Assembly: GCF_013030985.1 (NCBI RefSeq) | Contig: NZ_WPYP01000001.1 | Location: forward strand, 62,001-126,000 | Reading direction: 5' to 3' | Source: Ruegeria arenilitoris | Lineage (GTDB): Bacteria > Pseudomonadota > Alphaproteobacteria > Rhodobacterales > Rhodobacteraceae | DNA: 64,000 bases | In this document: in pieces, positions 1 to 6,636 of the stretch | Position numbering within the stretch: the stretch's first letter is position 1 | Layout: each line of letters starts with the position of its first letter | Made by a program: the position numbers and the translations under genes | The notes under the pieces: generated by a model | Databases searched by the model: none | What the model was told of the DNA's origin: nothing | What the model saw: the letters and a program-made list of their open reading frames with translations, nothing else

Positions 1-1
1 A

Positions 2-457
2 ACTTCGCGCGAAACCGTGACGTCGGAATATGGCGGCGAATGGGAGATGCGTCTGTTCACCGACCAGACCCACGGCATCGAGCACGTCGTGATGATCAAG
101 GGCGATATCACTACGCCCGAGCCGGTCCTGACCCGCACCCACGCCCTGCACGAAGCGCCGGACATTCTGGGCCTTGGCCCCAAGTCGTCACGCGAATTGC
201 CGCGCGCGATGGAAAAGATCGCCGAAGAGGGCCGCGGTATCGTTTGCCTGTTCCGTCAGCCGCGCAACTCGCTGTACGCGGCTGAGGACGAAGGCCCCCG
301 TACCATCAAGCAAACCGGCCTGGGCGCACAGATCCTGTCCAAGATGGGCATTCAGGAACTGGTGCTGCTGACCGACTCGCCGGAAACCGTATATCTGGGG
401 CTCGACGCGTTTGGCCTGTCCATCGTCGGTACCCGCTCCATTCTCAAGGATGACTGA
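2..457 (+). CDS. ribB: 3,4-dihydroxy-2-butanone 4-phosphate synthase, C-terminal part with degenerate GTP cyclohydrolase II-like domain (partial)
   Basis: Only the last ~150 codons are present; the frame is open to the left edge. The residues align with the C-terminal GTP cyclohydrolase II-like half of a RibBA-type protein (for example EEGRGIVCLFRQP and GLGAQILSKMGIQELVLLTDSP). In active GCH II the zinc site is a Cys-rich motif between the conserved His and the EEGRG block; here that stretch reads HALHEAPDILGLGPKSSRE with no cysteine, so zinc binding and GTP ring opening are probably lost. This matches the RibBX-type arrangement known in proteobacteria, in which only the DHBP synthase half works. 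It makes the four-carbon unit that RibH uses; ribH begins 3 bases after the stop, so the two are surely co-transcribed. Confidence 0.85.
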   Translation, partial: TSRETVTSEYGGEWEMRLFTDQTHGIEHVVMIKGDITTPEPVLTRTHALHEAPDILGLGPKSSRELPRAMEKIAEEGRGIVCLFRQPRNSLYAAEDEGPRTIKQTGLGAQILSKMGIQELVLLTDSPETVYLGLDAFGLSIVGTRSILKDD

Positions 458-459
458 TC

Positions 460-1011
460 GTGGCTGAACAAGACAAACACGGGGTTCTGCCGACTCCGAC
501 ATTTGACAAGCCGGTGAAACTGTTGATCGTGGTGGCTCCGTTCTATCGCGCAATCGCCGACAATCTGGTTGCCGGTGCCACGGCCGAGATTGAGGCCGCA
601 GGCGGCACCTGCGAGGTGGTCGAAGTTCCCGGCGCGCTGGAAATCCCCACCGCCATCGCTATGGCAGACCGTCAGTGTAATTTCGACGGCTATGTCGCGC
701 TGGGCTGCGTTATCCGCGGTGAGACCACGCATTACGAAACCGTCTGCAACGACTCCAGCCGCGCCATTCAGCTGATGGGCCTGCAGGGCCTGCTGATCGG
801 CAATGGCATTCTGACCGTGGAAAATGACGATCAGGCTGAAGTCCGCGCAAATCCCGAAAAGATGAATAAAGGTGGCGGAGCAGCCGCTGCGGCCTTGCAT
901 CTGATCTCACTCAGCCGTAAGTGGGGCGCCTCACAAAAGGGCGTCGGCTTCAAGCCCCCGTCCGAGTCCATCCTTGTGGCGGGCGACAGCAACGGACCCA
1001 CGACAGCATGA
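460..1011 (+). CDS. ribH: 6,7-dimethyl-8-ribityllumazine synthase
   Basis: RibH condenses 3,4-dihydroxy-2-butanone 4-phosphate with the ribitylamino-pyrimidine to lumazine, the penultimate riboflavin step, in the cytoplasm as a pentamer or 60-mer shell. Family landmarks are visible: APFYRAIADNLVAGA near the N-terminus, VVEVPGALEIPTAI, GYVALGCVIRGETTHYETVC (substrate and catalytic His region) and GLLIGNGILTVEND. Start is GTG, 3 bases after the ribB stop. The 183-residue length is slightly above the usual 155-170 because of a short N-terminal extension and a C-terminal tail. The stop overlaps the nusB start (ATGA), a ribH-nusB coupling that is widely conserved. Confidence 0.96.
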   Translation: MAEQDKHGVLPTPTFDKPVKLLIVVAPFYRAIADNLVAGATAEIEAAGGTCEVVEVPGALEIPTAIAMADRQCNFDGYVALGCVIRGETTHYETVCNDSSRAIQLMGLQGLLIGNGILTVENDDQAEVRANPEKMNKGGGAAAAALHLISLSRKWGASQKGVGFKPPSESILVAGDSNGPTTA

Positions 1012-1490
1012 CCCAGACAGACGCGCCGAAACCGGCTAACCAGAAACGCCTGATGAAATCCGCCGCCCGGCTTTACGCCGTGCAGGCGCTGTTCCAGATG
1101 GAGCAGTCGGGCCAGACGACCGAACAGGTTGTGAACGAGTTTCTGGATCACCGGTTTGGCGCTGTCTATGAGGGCGAGGAAATGCTGGACGGCGATACTC
1201 GCGTCTTCCGCAAGCTGGTTGAGGATGCCGTGAACTATCAGGCCCCGATCGACCAGATGACGGACCGTGCGCTGGTGGCCAAATGGCCCATCGCGCGCAT
1301 CGACCCGACCCTACGCGCCACGTTCCGCGCGGCTGGGGCGGAGTTGACCCAAAGCGACACGCCGCCCAAGGTTGTGATCACCGAATTCGTTGACGTGGCG
1401 CGCGCTTTCTTTCCCGACGGCAAGGAACCGAAATTCGTCAACGCCGTGCTGGATCACATGGCGCGCGAAGCCCAGCCCGAGGCGTTCTGA
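1008..1490 (+). CDS. nusB: Transcription antitermination factor NusB
   Basis: All-helical NusB (160 residues) binds boxA RNA with NusE/S10 and prevents premature termination of rRNA operons. RLYAVQALFQMEQSG near the N-terminus and the C-terminal KVVITEFVDVARAFFPDGKEPKFVNAVLDHMA are hallmarks. ATG at 1008 overlaps the ribH stop by four bases; it gives the usual length, whereas upstream in-frame codons would lie inside ribH. Position after ribH is the classic ribBH-nusB organisation and implies co-transcription with riboflavin synthesis genes. Confidence 0.95.
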   Translation: MTQTDAPKPANQKRLMKSAARLYAVQALFQMEQSGQTTEQVVNEFLDHRFGAVYEGEEMLDGDTRVFRKLVEDAVNYQAPIDQMTDRALVAKWPIARIDPTLRATFRAAGAELTQSDTPPKVVITEFVDVARAFFPDGKEPKFVNAVLDHMAREAQPEAF

Positions 1491-1549
1491 CGCCTTTACC
1501 CCGGGCTTATATGCGCTAAACTGAATGTCATAGTGCAAGGAGAGTCGCC

Positions 1550-1846
1550 ATGCCCAAACTGATCCGGTTGTATATCACTCAGGTTGCCTGGGGGTTCGTG
1601 ATTTCGGCGATGTTTGTCGGTGTTCTTCTGGCCCTGAACGTTGCAAACCTGCGCCATCTGATCACAAGCTCGGAAATGGGCCTGATCGCGCTTGGCATGA
1701 TCTGGTTCATGAACGGGATCGTCTTCGCCGGGGTGCAATTCGCCTACGCGATCATGAGCATGGCCGAAAAGCCGCAGGGGCCGCGCCGCGGAACGCCGGT
1801 GGCCGCTGAATTCGAGCCCGTGATGGTCAAGGCCGAAAACAGCTGA
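1550..1846 (+). CDS. Small two-helix membrane protein, unknown function
   Basis: 98 residues with two hydrophobic spans (about residues 8-30, WGFVISAMFVGVLLAL, and 42-66, MGLIALGMIWFMNGIVFAGVQFA) and a basic/polar C-terminal tail, so an inner-membrane hairpin is likely. A strong ribosome binding site AAGGAG (1537-1542) sits 7 bases before the ATG. It follows nusB on the same strand after a 59-base gap and may have its own promoter. I do not recognise a named family; conserved hypothetical proteins of this size are common in Rhodobacteraceae. Confidence 0.75.
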   Translation: MPKLIRLYITQVAWGFVISAMFVGVLLALNVANLRHLITSSEMGLIALGMIWFMNGIVFAGVQFAYAIMSMAEKPQGPRRGTPVAAEFEPVMVKAENS

Positions 1847-1971
1847 TACCAGACTCAGGACTGGCGGACTTACCTTTTCGTACCGATTGCGCGTTAACCG
1901 CTTGAATGTCGGAACATGTTGCCATCTGATGTCGGCCAAACACACCAACCGGCAGCGAAAGAGCATATCCT

Positions 1972-3354
1972 GTGAACACCAGAACTTACGAAGAGGTCAT
2001 CGACTCTCAGGCCTTTCGCGAGGATCTTGCAGACCTGAACCATGCCATTGCAGAAGGGCTGAACCGGGCAGGCGAACCTGTCGCAATCAACGGGAATGTT
2101 TGCTACGGCCATATGCAGCCGGACTTTCATCTGAGCGATCTGGAACCCGGGATGGAACCCAAGCGGCGGGCTCTGCACCTGTTGGCGCAGGACAGTTCTT
2201 GTTTTGTTGAGGTCGGCGTCGCCGGGGGACATGCAGCCTTGCTGGCGTTGCACTCCAACCCTGCGCTCAAGTTCATCGGGATTGATCTCGGGCAGCGGCT
2301 TAGGGCGTCCTGGCCGCCGGTGGACATCTATGTTCCGATTGTTTTCAAGTGGTTGGAAGACAGGTTCCCGGGGCGGGTCAAACTGTACATGTCGGACGCC
2401 ATCGACGGGTTGCGTCAGGCGGCGGCCGAACAGCCCTTTGGCCCGATTGACCTGTTGCATCTGGACGCGCTCAAGAAAACCAGAATTCAAGAGGTCGAGG
2501 CTGTTTGGTCGGGATTGGCCGGGCGCTGCCACCTGTTGCAGGGCGACAATAAGAACGGCCATGTCCAGGCCAGTTCCGAGAAAATGATCGCAGAGGGGCG
2601 GGCGCGTCGGGTTACTTCCTCAAGCTTTCAGGATATCCAAAGCGCGACTTACGATGTTTTGACGACCGGGCCGGACATTGTCGCAAGCAAGGTCAGTTTC
2701 GAAAACCTGATGGGCCAACGAATATTGCTTTGTGTGTGCCATCAGGATGACGAGACGTTGTTTTGTGGCTCGACCCTGTCACGCCTGAAGGGCAAGGCGG
2801 ATGTGACGGTCGCCAGCTTCTTTCGACCCGCGCCCAACCGCCGTGATACAAACACGCGCGAGGCAGCCATGCAGCGCGTATGTGATGCAGTCGGGGCCCG
2901 GAGGGTTCAGTTTCCCTTTGCCGTCGAAGAGGATCACAGGCGGTTGCGGCGCTTTATCAAGATGCCGTCCGAGCCCGCGGACAATCCCCCCGAGCTGCTG
3001 CGCCCTTTGCACCGCCATCCTCTGTTCGACCTGCTGAACGGATCGGCCTTCGCTCTGATGCAGCAGGTCAGACCGTCGACCATCATCACCCACAATCACG
3101 TGGGAGAGTACGGCCACATTGAACATGTTCTGCTGCACCATGCGGTTATGCAGGCTGCACGGCGGTATCAGGACGCAAATGTCCTGAGCTTTGGTGTCGG
3201 GCTGCGCGATGCTGATTTTGTTGTACCGTCCTGGCCCGAGCGGAAGAACCAGCTTTTCGACGAATACATGCCGCAGTGGAAAGGGCGGAACATGTATGAT
3301 TTTGCTCTGTCGGACGAGGGATTTACCAAACAGGACCTTTCGGACGACGGTTAG
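1972..3354 (+). CDS. Fusion of class I SAM-dependent methyltransferase and PIG-L family deacetylase
   Basis: A 460-residue two-domain protein starting at GTG. Residues ~60-235 form a methyltransferase fold: EVGVAGG (80-86) is the glycine-rich SAM loop and FIGIDLG (101-107) the acidic end of strand 2. Residues ~248-450 are a PIG-L/LmbE zinc deacetylase: HQDDE (257-261) is the HPDDE metal motif with Pro to Gln, and HNHVGEYGHIEH (374-385) carries the second metal ligand. PIG-L enzymes remove acetyl groups from GlcNAc-containing lipids, glycans or thiols; the substrate here is unknown. A modified sugar substrate that is both deacetylated and methylated is a plausible inference. It stands alone between a small membrane gene and the ArsR pair; no glycosyltransferase is adjacent. 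Confidence 0.82.
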   Translation: MNTRTYEEVIDSQAFREDLADLNHAIAEGLNRAGEPVAINGNVCYGHMQPDFHLSDLEPGMEPKRRALHLLAQDSSCFVEVGVAGGHAALLALHSNPALKFIGIDLGQRLRASWPPVDIYVPIVFKWLEDRFPGRVKLYMSDAIDGLRQAAAEQPFGPIDLLHLDALKKTRIQEVEAVWSGLAGRCHLLQGDNKNGHVQASSEKMIAEGRARRVTSSSFQDIQSATYDVLTTGPDIVASKVSFENLMGQRILLCVCHQDDETLFCGSTLSRLKGKADVTVASFFRPAPNRRDTNTREAAMQRVCDAVGARRVQFPFAVEEDHRRLRRFIKMPSEPADNPPELLRPLHRHPLFDLLNGSAFALMQQVRPSTIITHNHVGEYGHIEHVLLHHAVMQAARRYQDANVLSFGVGLRDADFVVPSWPERKNQLFDEYMPQWKGRNMYDFALSDEGFTKQDLSDDG

Positions 3355-3561
3355 GGGGTGATGTGGCGGGACCACCAGTCAACCGTGCGGTGTGATTCCC
3401 GAGGACCTGTATGTACAGGTGGGCGCCAGGTAATCAGGCCAGGACCTGAACAGAGCCAGCCCCCTCGGAATTGCTTAAGGCCACCAGAATGCTACCAGTC
3501 ACAAGAAGGGCAGAACCCGCCACGCGCCTAAGTAGGGGCTGCGGCGGGTTTGCACAAGGGG

Positions 3562-3987
3562 TCAGGCATCAACTGTTTCGTGCAAGGCGGTGCGCATTTT
3601 GCCGAAATGCTCATCCCAGCCGTTATCGAGCGACAGGATCAGGCCAAAGGCTTCTGCCCCCTGTGGCAGGCCTTCGTGGTGCAACGCTAGCCGTGTGCCG
3701 CCCGGTACGGGCTCTAGTGTCCATTTGACCACGCTGACTGCATCTCCCATGGGTTTAACCGTGAATGTGTATTCAAGATACTCCGGCGGGCGGGCAACGC
3801 GCACTTCGCCCCAGATCAACAAGTCGCCACTGGTCGTTCCGAACATCTCAAGCTTTTGACCGGCAGCTAGGGGGCGTTCGGGTTTGTGAAACCACTCGGC
3901 CAGCCGGTCGGGATCGGTGAGGTAAGTCCAAACAGTTTCCGGTTCAGCTCGTAGAAAAATCGTTTTTTGCAGAACGGAATGGGTCAT
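3562..3987 (-). CDS. SRPBCC (AHSA1/START-like) domain protein
   Basis: 141 residues of the activator-of-Hsp90 homologue 1 type helix-grip fold: N-terminal strand and helix (FLRAEPETVWTYLTDPDRLAEWF), central GDLLIWGEVRVARPPEYLEYTF, VVKWTLEPVPGGTRLALHHEG and the C-terminal helix NGWDEHFGKMRTALHE. These domains bind hydrophobic ligands; no catalytic function can be assigned. Its ATG overlaps the stop of the ArsR gene by four bases (ATGA), so the two proteins are translated as a coupled pair. Such ArsR-SRPBCC pairs are frequent in bacteria and the regulator is expected to control this gene. Confidence 0.88.
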   Translation of the reverse strand: MTHSVLQKTIFLRAEPETVWTYLTDPDRLAEWFHKPERPLAAGQKLEMFGTTSGDLLIWGEVRVARPPEYLEYTFTVKPMGDAVSVVKWTLEPVPGGTRLALHHEGLPQGAEAFGLILSLDNGWDEHFGKMRTALHETVDA

Positions 3988-4316
3988 CTGTCTTTCCTTT
4001 CAATGGCTTCTTTCAGGTTGTTCAGGCGTTCGTCCCAGAACTGGTCGAAATAGCTGAGCCAGTCCAGAACAGGGGCCATGCCCTGCGGTTCCAGTCGGTT
4101 TATACGTTCCCGCCCGCGCGTCTCGACCGTGATCAGACCGCCATCTGACAAGACGGTCAGGTGCTTTTTGACGGCGGCGCGGGTCATGTCGAACCGCTGT
4201 GTCAGTTGTGCGATGGTCATTTCCTGCACAGCGAGCATCTGCACGATGTCTCTGCGGGTTGGGTCGGCCAGCGCACGAAATGCGTTTTGGGTTTGAGACT
4301 GCATTTGCGTCACCAT
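3984..4316 (-). CDS. ArsR family winged-helix transcriptional regulator
   Basis: 110 residues with the ArsR/HTH_20 pattern: FRALADPTRRDIVQML at the N-terminus, then MTIAQLTQRFDMTRAAVKKHLTVLSDGGLI (recognition helix and wing) and VETRGRERINRLEP. The Cys metal-sensing motif of classical ArsR/SmtB proteins is absent, as usual for members paired with SRPBCC genes. The chosen ATG (4316) has an AAAGG ribosome site about nine bases upstream. That site lies inside a perfect palindrome (4321-4336), so repressor binding there would also hide the translation start region of the gene; autorepression is the likely mode. Confidence 0.88.
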   Translation of the reverse strand: MVTQMQSQTQNAFRALADPTRRDIVQMLAVQEMTIAQLTQRFDMTRAAVKKHLTVLSDGGLITVETRGRERINRLEPQGMAPVLDWLSYFDQFWDERLNNLKEAIERKDR

Positions 4317-4320
4317 TAGC

Positions 4321-4336
4321 GATACCTTTTGGTATC
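4321..4336 (-). promoter_or_regulatory. Operator 1 of the ArsR/SRPBCC operon
   Basis: Perfect inverted repeat GATACC-TTTT-GGTATC located 4 bases upstream of the ArsR start codon and covering its ribosome site. A second copy lies 26 bases further upstream (centre to centre). Binding by the adjacent regulator is inferred from position and symmetry. Confidence 0.65.
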
Positions 4337-4346
4337 ACATATTTGG

Positions 4347-4362
4347 AGTACCAAATGGTATC
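4347..4362 (-). promoter_or_regulatory. Operator 2 of the ArsR/SRPBCC operon
   Basis: Near-perfect second copy of the palindrome, AGTACC-AAAT-GGTATC, sharing the GGTATC half exactly with operator 1. The 26-base spacing is close to two and a half helical turns. It is placed where the promoter of the minus-strand operon should be. Confidence 0.6.
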
Positions 4363-4392
4363 ATGTCAAGTGTGAAGTGGTTCTTGATTTTT

Positions 4393-4407
4393 GTTCATGA
4401 ATTGTTC
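4393..4407 (+). promoter_or_regulatory. LexA (SOS) box upstream of mmcB
   Basis: Exact alphaproteobacterial LexA consensus GTTC-N7-GTTC (GTTC ATGAATT GTTC) ending 11 bases before the mmcB start codon. In Caulobacter mmcB belongs to the LexA regulon and is induced by mitomycin C, so the box fits the gene behind it. No other exact copy was noticed in the window. Confidence 0.85.
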
Positions 4408-4418
4408 ACATTTCTCAG

Positions 4419-4850
4419 ATGACCCTTGATCTGCAACCCGGACAGAAACTGGCCCGTGGCGTAGCACGCCATTTATGGGCACATGGCTTTGTTTCTGTTG
4501 AGGAATTCGTGCCAGCCCGTGGTTTGCGTGTCGATGTCATGGGGCTGGGCCCCAAGGGTGAGCTGTGGGTGATCGAATGCAAATCCAGCCGTGCGGATTA
4601 TCAGTCGGATTCCAAATGGCAGGGCTATCTGGAGTGGTGTGATCGCTTTTTCTGGGCCGTGGACACAGACTTTCCGACCGATCTGTTACCTGCGGAATCC
4701 GGCCTGATCATCGCCGACGCCTACGACGCCGAGATTGTTCGAATGGCACCGGAAGATAAGCTTGCCCCGGCGCGGCGCAAGAAGATGATCCAGAAATTTG
4801 CAGTGGATGCCGCCCGGCGGTTGCAGGCGCTGCGTGATCCCCGGATCTGA
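4419..4850 (+). CDS. mmcB: MmcB family DNA repair protein (DUF1052)
   Basis: 143 residues with a restriction-endonuclease-like core: VDVMGLGPKGELWVIECKSSRADYQSDSKWQGY contains the D...E-x-K arrangement (VIECKSS) of PD-(D/E)XK nucleases, followed by FFWAVDTDFP and PAESGLIIADAYDAEIVR. The family (PF06319) is linked to damage tolerance in alphaproteobacteria; the exact reaction is not established. There is no Shine-Dalgarno sequence before ATG 4419 and a LexA box ends 11 bases upstream, so the transcript may be leaderless or very short. Expression is expected only when LexA is cleaved after DNA damage. Confidence 0.9.
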   Translation: MTLDLQPGQKLARGVARHLWAHGFVSVEEFVPARGLRVDVMGLGPKGELWVIECKSSRADYQSDSKWQGYLEWCDRFFWAVDTDFPTDLLPAESGLIIADAYDAEIVRMAPEDKLAPARRKKMIQKFAVDAARRLQALRDPRI

Positions 4851-4854
4851 AGGC

Positions 4855-5043
4855 TTAACTTTTGACGGCACGGGCTGCCTGCGCTGCTGCGCGGATTTCG
4901 TCTGCGATTTCCTCGGCCTCTTCGGGATCGAAATCCATTGGAATCTCGATGCCATCTGCCTCGATGAACAGCCGTATCATGCCTTGATCGGTGGGACCGA
5001 TCTGCAGGTTTGCCTGAATTTCGCGTTCGGTGTTGATGCCCAT
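4855..5043 (-). CDS. DUF6324 family protein
   Basis: 62-residue acidic cytoplasmic protein (MGINTEREIQANLQIGPTD...MDFDPEEAEEIADEIRAAAQAARA). The pattern of a short beta segment followed by an acidic helix matches a small Rhodobacteraceae family I recognise as DUF6324; no function is known. It converges on mmcB with a 4-base gap between the two stop codons and is divergent from the GNAT gene. The ATG at 5043 follows GGAGGCGAAC (purine-rich ribosome site), which supports that it is a real gene. Confidence 0.75.
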   Translation of the reverse strand: MGINTEREIQANLQIGPTDQGMIRLFIEADGIEIPMDFDPEEAEEIADEIRAAAQAARAVKS

Positions 5044-5120
5044 GTTCGCCTCCGGGACTGAGCGTTCGTGCTAGCGCGCAAAGGGTTGAGAATCAAGCTG
5101 CCTTTGCGGTCAGATGCATC

Positions 5121-5603
5121 ATGGAGAACGTCCGGATCAGACCCTTTCGCCCCACAGACACGCCCTGGCTGGTAGAGCAGCACCACAGGCTATACACGCG
5201 GGACGAAGGGTTTGACGCCTCGTTCGGTGCTCTGGTGCAGCGCATTCTGGACGACTTTACCGCTGACCACGACTCGACGCGCGAGCGGGGTTGGATCGCC
5301 GAACACGCGGGGCAACGGTTGGGCAGCATCTTCTGTGTCGGGCTGGATGATCAAACCGCAAAACTGCGGCTCTTCCTGCTGCCGCCAGAGGTCCGGGGGC
5401 AGGGGCTGGGAAAGCGGATGCTGGACACCTGTACGGGCTTTGCACGCAGCGTTGGGTACGCAGAAATGCGGCTGTGGACCCATGAAAGCCACAGGGCGGC
5501 CTGTGCGCTGTATCGGGCGAACGGGTGGCAGTTGCTGGACAGCAAACCGGTGCATTCCTTTGGGGTCGATCTTGTCGAACAAAGCTGGAAAATTCGGCTT
5601 TAA
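5121..5603 (+). CDS. GNAT family N-acetyltransferase
   Basis: 160 residues of the GCN5-related fold: motif A is LRLFLLPPEVRGQGLGKRMLD (acetyl-CoA pyrophosphate loop R-G-Q-G-L-G) and motif B is AALYRANGW-like (CALYRANGWQLLDS). The N-terminus (MENVRIRPFRPTDTPWLVEQHHRLY) resembles acetyltransferases found fused behind MarR domains. The transferred acetyl acceptor cannot be deduced. It lies directly before tRNA-His on the same strand. Confidence 0.88.
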   Translation: MENVRIRPFRPTDTPWLVEQHHRLYTRDEGFDASFGALVQRILDDFTADHDSTRERGWIAEHAGQRLGSIFCVGLDDQTAKLRLFLLPPEVRGQGLGKRMLDTCTGFARSVGYAEMRLWTHESHRAACALYRANGWQLLDSKPVHSFGVDLVEQSWKIRL

Positions 5604-5650
5604 TCCTCTTGCATTCCCCCGGCGCGTTCGGTACATCGCCCCTCACGAGT

Positions 5651-5727
5651 GCCGCCTTAGCTCAGTTGGTTAGAGCGCTGGATTGTGGATCCAGAGGTCC
5701 CCTGTTCAAGCCAGGGAGGCGGTACCA
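5651..5727 (+). tRNA. tRNA-His (GTG)
   Basis: 77 bases with encoded CCA. Acceptor GCCGCCT pairs with AGGCGGT, D-arm GCTC...GAGC, anticodon arm CTGGA-TTGTGGA-TCCAG with anticodon GTG, and T-arm CCCTG-TTCAAGC-CAGGG. The base before G1 is T and the discriminator is A73, so the usual G-1:C73 identity pair of tRNA-His is not encoded. This is the derived form known in many alphaproteobacteria, where the histidyl-tRNA synthetase has co-evolved. Confidence 0.96.
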
Positions 5728-5829
5728 TCTCTCTCAAGCTGCATTTGATACAGCGCACGTGGCGCGCACTGCTCTGCTGCTTCGATTTTCAGATTTTTCT
5801 GGCCCAAGAGACTACTGGCGCGCCTGCTA

Positions 5830-6636
5830 TCAGCGCGCCAAGTTCAGTCTCAGCTTCATTTTGGTCCGTTTGGCCACGGGCAGGTGTCGGTTCAAACGCT
5901 TATTGACCACACCGAATCCCCAGATGACGACCAGCGTCAGCAGGATGAAGTAGAAGGCCAGAATCGGGTAGGGGATGAACGGGTTGAACGTCTTGTCCGC
6001 GAAATAGCCTGCGTAATACAGCGCGTCTCCGCGCTGTTGCCACACCGGGAAGGCCGAAAAGAAGACCAGCGTGGTGGCGTGGAACAGGAAGATCGCCTCG
6101 TTCGTATAGGCGGGCCAGGCCAGACGCAGCATGGTTGGCCAGACGATACGGCGAAATCGGGACCAACCGGTCATGCCATAGGCATCCGCAGCTTCGATAT
6201 CGCCCTTGGGGATCGATCGCAGCGCGCCATAGAAAATCTCGCCCGAGTAGGCTGCGGTATTGAAGAACAGCACGATCAGCGCCCCCAGCCAGGCTGACGT
6301 CAGCGCGTCGAGGAACGGAAAGGTCTGTTTCAGCGACAGGAAGAGGAAGTAGGCAAAGAAAAACTGGATAAACAGCGGGGAACCCCGGAACAGGAATATG
6401 AACCATTCCGCCGGCTTGCGCAGCCATTTGTTCGTGGATGCCTTACCCAATGCCAGCGCTGTGGCCAGGAAGAATCCGGTCGCCAGTGCCATGATCCCGA
6501 AATAGATGTTCCAGATCATGCCCGAGCCGATCAGAGTGAACTGCTCGCACAAGGTGAAATCGTTTCGGGGTAGAAGACGCTCGCCAATGCCGAGTGAGCG
6601 CAGGCCGTAGTCCTGGATGGTTTGGATACAGCTCAT
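5830..6636 (-). CDS. Polar amino-acid ABC transporter permease (HisM-like)
   Basis: 268 residues with five to six membrane spans (first around IWNIYFGIMALATGFFLATALAL) and the cytoplasmic EAA loop ...AADAYGMTGWSRFRRIVWPTML, which contacts the ATPase. FRGSPLFIQFFFAYF is the typical R-G-x-P-x motif of the HAAT/PAAT family. It is the last gene of a four-gene operon (ATPase, binding protein, permease, permease); its ATG overlaps the stop of the preceding permease by four bases. The transported amino acid or opine cannot be told from the permease. Confidence 0.92.
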   Translation of the reverse strand: MSCIQTIQDYGLRSLGIGERLLPRNDFTLCEQFTLIGSGMIWNIYFGIMALATGFFLATALALGKASTNKWLRKPAEWFIFLFRGSPLFIQFFFAYFLFLSLKQTFPFLDALTSAWLGALIVLFFNTAAYSGEIFYGALRSIPKGDIEAADAYGMTGWSRFRRIVWPTMLRLAWPAYTNEAIFLFHATTLVFFSAFPVWQQRGDALYYAGYFADKTFNPFIPYPILAFYFILLTLVVIWGFGVVNKRLNRHLPVAKRTKMKLRLNLAR

